Shown here: one piece after another, positions 1 to 12,300 of the stretch | Position numbering within the stretch: the stretch's first letter is position 1 | How the letters are laid out: every line of letters begins with the position of its first letter | Assembly: GCA_964017155.1 (NCBI GenBank) | Contig: OZ024855.1 | Coordinates: forward strand, 57,162,935-57,226,934 | DNA length: 64,000 nt | Direction: 5' to 3' | DNA from: Oasisia sp. SBJ-2009 | Lineage: Eukaryota; Annelida; Polychaeta; Sabellida; Siboglinidae | Translations under genes and position numbers: made by a program | Notes under the pieces: model-generated | What the model saw: only the letters and a program-made list of their open reading frames with translations | Told to the model about the DNA's origin: nothing | Database searches by the model: none

Positions 1-16
1 ACAGATGCAACCTGTC

Positions 17-18
<2 letters not shown>

Positions 19-58
<40 letters not shown>
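19..58. repeat. (AT)n microsatellite
   Basis: About 20 uninterrupted TA dinucleotides. It lies downstream of the last VPS11 exon visible in the window, so it is probably intronic. Confidence 0.95.
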
Positions 59-64
<6 letters not shown>

Positions 65-288
65 AAGAAGAAGCATCATCTGTCACATACACTGTGAGGC
101 ATGTCACACATCGCATATATCAACCTGTGACATACACTGCAAGGCAGACAATGTCAACTGGTCACATATAGATGGGGGACGTAAGGATGGAGGAAGGAAG
201 TATATTAAATTAAAAGTGACATTACAGTCAATTCTGTTGTACAACTTAGAAGGTAACATTGCCGTGACTATGAAAGGTTTCAACCTAC

Positions 289-2294
289 CTTAGTGGGGGT
301 GTTGCCGGGAATGGCCCTGGCAATGCGGGAACACAGAGGGTTGCCTTTCTCCACCTTTGGTCAACAATAAAATGTCTTGGTCAGTTAACATAGTGACCAT
401 CGTCTGGCAGACAACAGTAACTCAACTTGGTTATTCAGCTACTCATCAATCAGAATAAAATGCATCATTCATGTTAACCATGACATCCTCCAAAAGCTTT
501 GTGTGTTCCACAAATAATTGTAACTAATTTTATATAAATTTTAAGATGTGCTGAGGAATTCCAAGGAACCATAATGATCCTGGAAGAAATTCACTTTGTA
601 CTTTTACAGCCATCAACTTCTGTCAGCAACCAAGTGAATCAACACTCACAACTGCTCCCTGTCAACTTAAAGATGGTAAACACTGTTGAAAGTACTGTTT
701 TGTTATCAATAGCAACAATGCCTATGCTGTGGATGGTACTATTTGCACACACAGCTACAAGACATGAAGTTTTCATAAACGACATTTTTCTGTTGGGATT
801 GGACTTTCTGTATTACCATGTGACGTAGAACAGCCCAACCAATCAGTAAACCTCTGATCAAGTGCAGAAGATATGTTTAACATTATAAACAACTGGTTTA
901 TGTCCAGCTAACATCTAGCACGAACCCTTCAATAAGTAAGAAATACCTTAACCAACTGGGAACTCAAAGATATGAAGGCATTACGTTTCTTACATGGGTG
1001 AGTAAATTAATCCCTGATTTTGTGCCCGAGATTTAAGCCATTTATCAGAACAAATCTAAATACATACACTCGCTCATTATAGTTAAATTATCAGCAATGA
1101 TAAATGAAACCTTGCCGGTTGCACTGATGAGCTTCTAGTCTCACCTTGTTGAGATTCCATACTTTGATCAGTGGGTTTAGCCCTGGCTCGTCCTCCTGAG
1201 TACAAAGAGGATCAAACTTACACAAGTCACCACAACTAATGGCCCTCTAATTTACAATTTTTTTGAAAGCAGTTCTTCAACAAATGTGATATACATTTCC
1301 ATAATAATATTATAATTTTAGTAAGTTTATTTAATTTTTACTTCATTCTGAAAAAATATATTACTATGAATTAATGCAATTAATGTTTACATCCTATACA
1401 TTTCAAAACACCTCACATTATTTATATTGCTATGTCATCAATTAATGAAATCACTATAAATGAAATTGAACAGCCATGTTCTTAACCCATTGTATAGACC
1501 TTTTATGAAATTTACATGCAGAACAACATAATCACACTCTTTAGCAACAACAGTGCTTGTCATGATGCAATGCAAAGTTCCTCATGTTTCACAACTTTCA
1601 ATATTAATTCTAAACATATTTTATTACTAGGTCTGAAATATTTTGCACAAATAAATTCCATAACCATCCCAATATATAGGCAAAATTTATGTAGATGGTT
1701 TACATGGAAAATACGCACCCCGACCGTGACGAGTATATTATGCTGTTTCAGCTGATACAGATGTGTAACACATAGTTCGTATGCGTGGAATGATGACACA
1801 TCAAGTTGGCGACTGACAAAGTAAAGACTACCTTCCTCATCACCGAGGACAAGTTGACCTCGCCCTGAGGTACATGCGGACACCTTCACGTCCTGCAAGG
1901 AGAACCTTAGGTTACAAAATATTCTGTAATTCCCTTCACTTACTTAAGGGAATTCCCTTCACTTACTTAAGCTTGTATATTCTATAAAAGTAAAATCAGT
2001 TTGGTTGTTAAACACTTTACAATGCACCACACATACAAATCAACATCATGCTCACAGTCACACACAAACATACATAATATGTAGTAAAAAACATTACGTT
2101 TTTGACACAGTATCTCCATGTGATTGTGTCGAATGCACTAGGTACATTTACAAACATAGTTAGCATAAACTGCTTGTTTTGCCAGGCTTTTGATATGATA
2201 GACGACATACAAGGCTCACCTTCAATTTGTCAAATGGTTCGTTGGTTGTTGGGTCCCTCACATTTTCTTTGTCAAAGAAGTTGAATCTTCGCCA
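289..2294 (-). CDS. VPS11: VPS11, 5' part (HOPS/CORVET subunit), partial
   Basis: Four minus-strand exons with clean splice sites join in phase 0: 2294-2220 (WRRFNFFDKENVRDP...), 1892-1719 (SGRGQLVLGDEEG... VTHLYQLKQHNIL), 1195-1145 (EDEPGLNPLIKVWNLNK) and 354-289 (KGNPLCSRIARAIPGNTPTK). Together they encode 122 residues that align in order with the N-terminus of animal Vps11, the start of its beta-propeller. VTHLYQLKQHNIL and the NPL-K-WNL block are the most diagnostic. Vps11 is a core scaffold of the HOPS and CORVET complexes, which tether endosomes and lysosomes. The few residues before WRRF must lie on an upstream exon that I could not identify. The ATG at 2306-2304 is out of frame with WRRF and is not the start. 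The rest of the gene lies left of the window. Confidence 0.93.
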
Positions 2295-2543
2295 CTGTTG
2301 AAAACATGCATATCATAAATAAATATTCAACAAAGCTAAATACTATACTTCCTGACTGTACGTATAATGTAGTAGTAATTGTTGTTGTTGAAATAAATTT
2401 CAATTCAAAACAAAATATGCACCAGAGCTGACCCCCCTCCACCTAGCGTTGAGCATTCTTCACTTCGTAATTTCACCACCATCATGTATGCATCAGTTTT
2501 AGTTTGTCACCACCAAACAAGGAACCATTTCTGAACCAGTTGG

Positions 2544-2797
2544 CACGTGTCATACTGCTTCATAATTGGTACCACTCCACCAGTACATGTGTTTTCCTGT
2601 GTATTCACGTGAATACACGTGTTCTGCCTGTTGTCGCGAGTTTTGAATGAGTTTGACACGAGTCATACTGGGTCAGAACTGGTAGGGTTTCACTGGTACG
2701 TGTCATCACGTGAAAAGCTTGCAATTTCACGGTAAACACGTGTCAACACACCAAATTTGTTCACAGAATCCAGTGAATTCACATACGGAAACACGTG
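2544..2797. promoter_or_regulatory. Cluster of six CACGTG sites upstream of VPS11 exons
   Basis: CACGTG occurs at 2544, 2606, 2616, 2707, 2737 and 2792. One site is the centre of a perfect 20-bp palindrome at 2599-2618 (GTGTATTCACGTGAATACAC). CACGTG is the E-box core bound by bHLH-Zip factors such as the MiT/TFE family, which control lysosomal genes. The cluster lies just upstream of the first recognised VPS11 exon, in intron 1 or the promoter. Part of the enrichment comes from an imperfect internal duplication (GTGTCATACTG and its near copy AGTCATACTGG). The regulatory role is inferred. Confidence 0.4.
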
Positions 2798-3840
2798 AAT
2801 TGAGCCAGTTGGACTTGTGAATTCACTTACAGGAACATGTGAAATCATGGGTCATTGACAGTTGTTTGCTGCATGGGTTGTCATGATTGCCATGAAAAAA
2901 TGGTTTGTCTTCGACTCCGAGTATAAATTAATTACAAGAAAGCTGGGTCCCCATAATAGTAGGCATACTAGTTAGTACATTTGATATAACAATAAGCCAG
3001 CCATAAACCCATATTCAGCAGAATGGACACACAAATTGAATTGTCAATGACAATGTCAATGGCAATGACTGCCAATGTAGTTGCAATGGTGACAAACAGG
3101 GAATAGACTTTTATGCATGTTTTAAAAGATGGAATCAAACCAAATATGTAGTAGAAGAGATAGATAAAACAGTGAAAACACGGCCACCAATAATATTCGT
3201 GTCAACGTTCGTTGTTGTTAAAAAGGAGAAAATACCCAGTGGCAGTGCCAGTGGCAGTGACAGCACCGCCTCCTGCCCTGGGCTTGGGCTGGAGTCATTT
3301 TTATTTGAACTCAGTTCAGGAACTGCGAATAATTACACATTCTATCAATCATACAATCACAGTCAATCATTCAAAAGTGCTACAACATAACTGGCATTTC
3401 GTGCAACAGCAGTAGATGAAGAATACTAGTATTTCTTAACCTGTAAAAACGTCATATCGCGGAAACGCTGTTTCCCACCGAGCTGTCATGCGAATGTCAA
3501 GGCCGACGACTAAACCGGGGCAGACTAAAAGGCAGACCAGAATTGGCAGACCGCGCGGAAACGGCAGATCACATTCACAAGGATGCCACCGATCGTACGC
3601 TCCATGTTTACGTGGGGGCCTTTATGTGCGTTGTTATAGTTGGCGCCTTATAGTTGCTGTTTTTACGGTATTCTTGTGAGGTTGAGATGTCTTTCAATAA
3701 TAACATACGTGTAATAAGCAAATGTAATTACAGTACTAGAAGTTAGCATATAATGTTTGAAAGGCGAAATAACAATTCTTGGATTTGTTGTTTGTTTGTT
3801 TTTATTTTCACCAACAGAACACAGTAAGTATTCTTAGTAT

Positions 3841-3940
<100 letters not shown>

Positions 3941-4839
3941 GTAATACAATGTATACCATGTTAAAATATAACACCACTAGAAGCGACAATATCACAATAT
4001 CCATATTTTACCTTACCAAAAAGGTAAAGTAAAGGTTTTTACCTTAAAACAAATAAAATATAATAACAGCATTGGCCAATTAAACTCATAAATCAGTCTT
4101 TTCATTGAAATACCGTAGCACCACACATGAGAAGATACTAAAATAACTACTTATAATAACATTCATGATTTTTTATTGAAATTTTGTAGGCACTTTATTT
4201 GGTCTTTTGCATTGACAAAATCTGCAAAACCATGGAGTATTTATTGTATATTGAAATTCACAACATCTGTGATGGTGCCATTTGTGACATCTGTCACAAC
4301 TCAGCCTGATGGACAGAAAGCAAATAAATGATAGTTAAATCACAATGCACTTTCAGTAAATTAGCTGGCTTACCATGAATGGCTAAACTTATTCCAGTTA
4401 TAGTTGTCCTAGTTACTTAATTTAGTTTTATCTAAAATGTATCAGTATAGGCCTATGAACTAACTCTGAAATATATTCAAATATATTATTCAAATAACTG
4501 TTTCGTTTCAGGTGTTACAAACAAATAACATGTACATATATCCATACGCAAATGAATACAGGCATATAAATGCACCTGAAGAGCCATCATGTAATGCATA
4601 TAATTTTGTTTATAATTTAACATGCTTATGACTATATGGCCTACATTCATATTAATATTTTAATGTTATTAAATTTATTTAAATATGTTTTATTCTATAA
4701 AAACAATTATTAATATTTTTTATGTTATTAAATTTATATTCAAATAGGTTTTTATTATTACTTTAATATTACTTTTAGATAACTTTTTTATATTTATATT
4801 TAGGATGTGTGCAATATATACATATTAATAATTATTTCT

Positions 4840-5010
4840 TATATTATGGTTGTGCCCACAAATATTGTGTGCGGGGATACATATTACTATAAGTTTTTTA
4901 CTTCTTGTGTATTCCCTTCAGACAACATTACCTGTATAGCATGTTTGTATAGTCTTAAATTGTATTGTTATTGAATGTTGTTTGAATAAATCATATTGAA
5001 TTGAATATTT
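4840..5010 (+). mobile_element. Possible LINE 3' tail
   Basis: The segment ends TTTGAATAAATCATATTG followed by AATTGAAT repeats, which resembles the 3' UTR and short tandem tail of CR1/L2-group LINEs. It sits inside the 1.9 kb TIR element. No coding remnant is visible beside it. Confidence 0.25.
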
Positions 5011-5640
5011 ATTTATATTTTATGTTATACATTGTTTTATTAATATACCTATAGGTCATATCAGTGTTTTATAATTTTAATAGGGGTGATAAAACGAGTG
5101 TGACTGTAATAAGTAGCATAAGTACTAATGAGTCTCATGCAGTACTTGTAATAACGAGCGAATACTCGTAGAATTAATTAGTAAGGCCTAACATTTTAAT
5201 TTAGTTCTATGATTTTATAAATACAAGTAATACCATTCGGTATTACATTTATAATTGTTAGTACAATACAATAATAAAAGTCTCCAATATTTACAATCGC
5301 ACGCGCAAACAACAACAAAGCTTGTAAACATGGAGCGTACGATCGGTGGCATTCTTGTGAATGTGGTCTGCGGTTTCCGCGCGGTCTGCCAATTCTGGTC
5401 TGCCTTTTAGTCTGCCCCACTAAACCGCAGAGATACACCGACTGAATATCCGGCTCCACGACCTACGTAAGATATTATAACTCAAATTCTTTTTTAATGA
5501 CAATGTCTAGATAAATAAATTACGATCACCATAGTATAAGCCACCATTTTACCACACACGCACTAACATTAACTAAATTAATTGTAAAATATGTGTAAAT
5601 TATTATATGGTGATCTTAATTATAAACCCAAAAGGCAAAA

Positions 5641-6498
<858 letters not shown>

Positions 6499-6671
6499 AA
6501 TTAGCGACCTTCTTCTTATTAGAATACAACAATAACTAGTTAAAGTTAATTATTTTCGTCTGTGATTTGAAGAAGTATTTCCGGGCAAAATATATCAATA
6601 GTAATTTGTATATAAAACGTGTGTTTTAATTTTGTCCGAATATTATCGTTTTCGTGCATCGCGTATATATT

Positions 6672-7533
6672 CAGGGTTTCGCAAACTTGTTTGGGCATGG
6701 GCCAAATTTTATTCAGTTATCTCTCCGCGAGCCGACATATTTCATTTGCTTGACCACATTTAACTAACAAATGTCGCCGTAATTAAATTATGAAAAACAC
6801 TGTGGACGCATTTGTACTTTGAAATATTACCGAAGATAGTATATATACGTATTGGTTTGATTCGTTGCAGGGAATTATAATACCACTCAATAAAATTCTA
6901 CCAACTTATGCCACCCAATGTATATTGCACGTACTATTTCAAACAGTTCAGGCAGCACTGTACTGCGTGTGTACTGGATCGTCTTTAATGGTGAATATTT
7001 TAAAACGTCATATAATTTGACGGCGGTATCAGATATTCTCCTCCAGAGCAGCTTTAATTGTCATCTGCAAAAGATTGCGACACATTGTACATCTTCAGGC
7101 TGATAGAAATTAAGACAAATGAAATTGATAAGAAACAGCGAGGTGGACAAATTATTGAAAACTGAAGCAGTGAAGGTGTGCTGCACGCCATCCAGTAAGT
7201 TTTTAGGACACCGATAAACACCAGTCAAGTATTCGATACGCGCTTCGTCGTCGGCGCAGAACTACCCAGGAACAATGCCAATGCTAATAATTAAAGCCAT
7301 ACTATAAAATATAGGTTCTAGGCCTACCTGCGTTAAGGTCACTTAATTTTTGTGATTATAGTCTTAACTTTATCATAATATCCCCCAGAACCGATCAACG
7401 CTCCTGCAATGAACATTGCATACTGTATATAGTAGACGTGAGCATTTTTAGCACGGCCAAGCTGCCTCGCGGGCAAGTTGGAAACCATCCACTAGCCAAA
7501 TTTGGCCTGCGGGCCAAGGTTTGCAGAACGTTG
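6672..7533. mobile_element. Candidate hAT-like MITE (degenerate)
   Basis: The left end reads CAGGGTTTCGCAAACTT then GGGCCAAATTT. The right end, read inverted, gives CAACGTTCTGCAAACCTTGG followed by CCCGCAGGCC and a similar CAAATTTGG. CAGGGTTCNCAAAC-GGCC is a common hAT end pattern. The 8-bp flanks TATATATT and CTTATATT match at 6 of 8 positions. No transposase frame is visible. The ends are worn, so boundaries are approximate. Confidence 0.4.
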
Positions 7534-8950
7534 CTTATATTAAAAGATAGCAACATTTAATTTAAAAAAAACTTCATACCGTATCGATCATTTGTGTGCA
7601 AAGCAGTAACTCAAACACAACAATTATGAAAACAAACATATTTAAAACAAGCATATATAACTACAAACTAATTTTTTTTTCTATGAGAAAGAGACATGAA
7701 ACAACAGCGACCGGTGACATCTAGCTGATGTGCGTGTTTTCTGTAACTTCGGCATGAAAATAAAACCATATGTTATATGAGCAATAACCACAGTATTCCG
7801 ACAACAACAGGAAACTAATGCTTTTATCAGTGCGATGATCATAATATTTATATAAAAAAAATATTTAAAAAGTATTCTAAACAAAATCTACACGAATAGG
7901 ACGTAGAACAGGCTGATGACTCAGCACCTAATCTAAGACGATGGCCCGTGGGCCTGGACAGTGACTAGCTGTCTGATATATCATCGGATATCGCCTCAGA
8001 CCCAGGTTACCGATGATTTAGGTGAAATATATAGCAGTTATACCCTATCATTACAGTTATCACAACCAATTTTGCCCGTCTTCTACATAACATTAATTTT
8101 AGAACGATTAAACTGCTTTTATATAGAATGCATAGAAAACACCCAAAATAATTGTAATGACCTCTGTAAAATATATTTTGGAGCCACGGGGGCAACTGCT
8201 CTGTCTGGTTTTCCAAAACGGATTGATCAATTCATTGAGGACAGTCGGGGGAGGGGGTAGAACTCAGTTTCAAGGCACTTCAAACACTCCGATTTGCAAC
8301 ATCCCTCTGAGGTCGCCAAATTGGTGTGGTCGGTTACATTTGTATTTAGCAAATGTCATATGAAGAATAACTGCTAATTGGCACACGAAATCGAATACAA
8401 CATTCTCTTAGTTAGCCATCGTCTTCTTTGGTTGCGAAACAATACCAAAAAATTTGGATAGATAATAATATGAATATTTTTCTCATTTTTGCTCCCGTAG
8501 GAGCAGTCAAAAATTGCACATAGGACCATATTTCAGGTCCTCAGTGCGGGGTATTGGGTATAGTTTTCAACTAGCAATAACCACGCCTCGGATAAACCTC
8601 ATTGGCTATGGTACTGCCACTGCGCAAAGCTACAGAAATATGCTGGCAGAAACATGTTAGGGGTCTAGTACCAGTCAATTTTAAGGTGTATGTCTTCAAA
8701 AATATATACATCATTTCATTTCTATTATTTAATTAATAATGCAAGTTATAATCACGTAATTGTAAGCAAAATGTTAACTGTAACATATATCTGAAGTTGG
8801 TATAATGGTTGAAAACATGTATTTTTAATCCACATTTCTTTGTTGTCCTGTCGGACCAAGTCAACTCAAGTCTGAAGTTGTTTTCCACCTTTCCCCGTGT
8901 AAGCCAGCGAGCCTTGCAGCCTGTCGTATCAATTTCGGATCTATCTGCAA
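7534..8950. other. Intergenic, nothing recognised
   Basis: AT-rich single-copy-looking sequence with only short frames lacking codon structure. I see no gene, RNA or clear repeat here. Confidence 0.5.
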
Positions 8951-8958
8951 GCTAGATT

Positions 8959-9356
8959 CCAATTGGTTGATGTGCCTCTGCCGTTTTCTCACAACCAATC
9001 ACAATACGCCTTTTAACAATGCTGTTGACACCTCGAGTTATGTATCCCGGTGAACGCAAATATTTATCGCAGCTACGTTCTGTTGTTATTAACTAATAAG
9101 CATATATCTCTGGACATACATGGATAGATACAGATCTGTGACACAATACTCAGGCGCGAGCTGATTCTGCTAAGTTGCGGAAGTTTCAACCTGCAGTTAA
9201 ACTGATTTCGTCTGGAACCGGCTATCGACGAGTCGTTCGCCACTTACGTAAAGCCTAGGCGAAGCCGACTGTCCAGGGTCTGGCGAGTGTGTTGGATCAC
9301 ATCATACACGAGCGAGCAAACATACGACATATCGGACTCGTCGATCTTACCACAAC
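8959..9356 (+). promoter_or_regulatory. Probable FDFT1 promoter and 5' UTR
   Basis: Base composition shifts from AT-rich to balanced about 400 bp before the FDFT1 start codon. CCAAT boxes occur at 8959 and 8995, the first beside an inverted ATTGG. Vertebrate FDFT1 promoters use CCAAT (NF-Y) and sterol-response elements. I could not find a convincing sterol-response element or a TATA box. The transcription start is unknown. Confidence 0.35.
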
Positions 9357-12300
9357 ATGGGACTTCTTTCGTCTCTCGCACACCCAGAGGAGGTTGTAGC
9401 CTTGCTGAAGTTTAAGTTCGGCGGCTGCGAAACTGTCATGCCAAAATGTGATTTCGTAAGTATTCAACTTTTCCGCCGTGAGGGGGGTGTGGCATTACTT
9501 AGCAAGGGTATCGACTTCCCATCACAACCAAATTTTGGGGCCAACCAGCCGTATGATATCCGAGATGTATTGGGTCCAACCTCCTACCATCTTATGATTT
9601 TTAGTTGTTTAGTTTACCTAACTGCTAACACAATTTATGCAAATAACATCAATTTGAATGCGCTGTCATTATCATTATGTAGATCATATTTGTAACGCAC
9701 ATACGTATAATTATATACTGACGAACAATGTGTCATGTTGTGTTGACTCTCTAGAGCACGATGCCACCAACTAGAAGACGGTGTTACGAGTTCTTGAAGA
9801 TGACAAGTCGCAGCTTTGCTGCAGTAATACAAGCTCTTGAGGGTGACTTGAGGTAATTACATTGTATGCAATTCTGGTAAAAGTGATCGATGTCTTAACC
9901 TTCTACCAGATGCTGGCCACATTCAACTGACTGAACATTATTTGCCCAGGGGTAGCGAAAAATGATGACAGAAATGAAATAAGGGTGAGAATATGTACAG
10001 TGAAAGTTAAAAACAAGAAATTGCTTAAAGTCTAGATGAATAGTGTGGCAATTTGAGCCTTAAAGGCGTCAACTGTGCGGCCTATGCCCACTGATACAGC
10101 ATTTAATGGGAGGTAGTTAGAACTATTCCCTGATCAATGATTCAGAGGAAGGACTGTACCGTCAGTAGCTGGTTCCATAATTACCATGACAAGCAGCTGG
10201 TCACCATGGCGTGGTTAACATTGCATGGCATGGTTGCTTGACATTACCTACCACAGTGTCTGCATCTGATATCAACAATATTGACTACTTAAACTCATGA
10301 GCTCCCTCGTCATCCAACATGTGAAGCAGTTAATGCTCACCAGTTGGATTGAGCAGCAGTTAGCATGCCTGGTGCCTGTCCAACTCCTGTTTACTAGTTG
10401 GAGATCTTGATGGATTGTGGAGATCTCGCTGGATTGCCTGCCTAGTGCCAGTTCGTTTTGCATTACAGTATCTTGCATTACAGTGATTCCCACCCAGTTT
10501 GTGACATTGCTATCAATTTACATTCCCCACATCAACCCACACATGTTGATTGGTACTTTGCAAATATAAATAGCCATGCCTGTATGTGTGTGTGTCCAGA
10601 GATGCAGTGTGTATCTTCTACCTGGTTCTGCGAGCACTGGACACAGTGGAGGATGACATGACCATCCCCATCGACGTCAAAGTGCCAATGCTGAAGGCCT
10701 TCTACACCCACCTGCTTGAGTCTGACTGGCGCTTCATGGAGAGCAACGAGAAGGACAAGTTGGTTCTCGAAGAGTTCCCTGTGGTCAGTTCTGCTTCGCA
10801 TTGCAGTGTGGGATAAACACCATTTGGCAGTGATCGCTCTTAGTAACTATTTCCAACTTGAATGAATGACCAGTCTGTAGCAGTAATCTTAATTTCTCCA
10901 CCGTTTATACATGCCCTTTTCAGATCCCACTTTACACTGTCTCTCTCTCTCTCTGTTGGTTTGGTCTTCCCCCTCTTCTAACACAATCTTGTTTTCCAGG
11001 CTCTTTTGCCAATCTCTCTCCACTTATCCCATGTATCCTATCGTACGAGTCCTCTCATCCATAGCTTTATCTAGAGACCCGTCCACCCATCATTTGGACG
11101 GGTAAAAACGAATATGGACGGGTAGAAATATGGAGGACGGGTTGTGGACGGGCAAAAAAATGAAGGAGCAAAAAAAAGGTCTTCCAAAACCATAGATATT
11201 GTTAGTTATGCCTTGAAAGTCAGTATACATGGTGTCAAATGTGTGTTTGTAGCCCATTTCAGGTCATCAGGCACAATTTGAAAGTTTATAAACTAGCTTA
11301 ACAGTTAACATCAACGTGTCAACCTAAACATGTGACTGGCAAACCAAAACATGTGACTGGCAATAATTTGATCCTGCATAAAGCCCTGCTCTCATCACAC
11401 CGCTATCTGCTCCCAACTATTTTCTAGTCATATGTTTTATGATGAAAGTGTATTCTCTCAAATGACCCACCATCCACTATTGTGTTTTGTCACTTTGCAT
11501 ATCAGTATCCAGTGGCATGAAATATATAATAGTCTATAATAACATGTACTGGAATACATATGGATATTTTTAATGATAAAAAATTAATACATTTAATAAT
11601 AGGTATAGATAATAATTTAAATATAGCTGAATTGATTTGGCTTCTCGTGTAAGCCCAGTTGATTATCTAGAATCTTGAGTAAGCATTGTTTGGTGTTACA
11701 GATTGCAACAGAGTTCCAGGCTCTGGCACCCATCTACCAGACGGTCATCTCTGACATCTGTCAGCAGATGGGAGAGGGAATGACCATCTACCTTGACCAG
11801 TCGCCAGACTCCATGGACGACTGGAATGAGGTGAGCCCTAAGACCCATCAGCTATCACAGTTGGGAAAAATCCTCACCTTCTGTCACTCAGACGGTTATA
11901 ATCAATGATTCTTAATTAATTTTGTAAAGAAATTGGTGCCTGTAGTACTGTCATTATGCAAGCCTATGGTGTCTGTAGTACTGTCTTTTCATTATGTGGC
12001 GGGTCTGGTTGACACTATGTACTCGTGTCTGTAGTACTGTCATTATGTGGTGGGTCTGGTTGACACTTTATGTACTTGTGTCTGTAGTACTGTCATTGTG
12101 TGGCGGGTCTGGTTGACACTTTATGTACTTGTGTCTGTAATACTGTCACTATGTGGCGGGTCTGGATGACACTTTATGTACTTGTGTCTGTAGTACTGTC
12201 ATTATGTGGCGGTCTGGTTGACACTTTATGTACTTGTATCTGTAGTACTGTCATTATGTGGCGGGTCTGGTTGACACGTTATGTACTTGTGTCTGTAGTA

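Noticed and set aside
2286..2306. ATG at 2306-2304 as the VPS11 start
   Set aside because: It is out of frame with the conserved WRRFNFFDKE reading. TTTTCAACAG before it looks like an intron end.
10532..10801. Antisense ORF over FDFT1 exon 3
   Set aside because: It is a shadow of a conserved, spliced exon on the plus strand.
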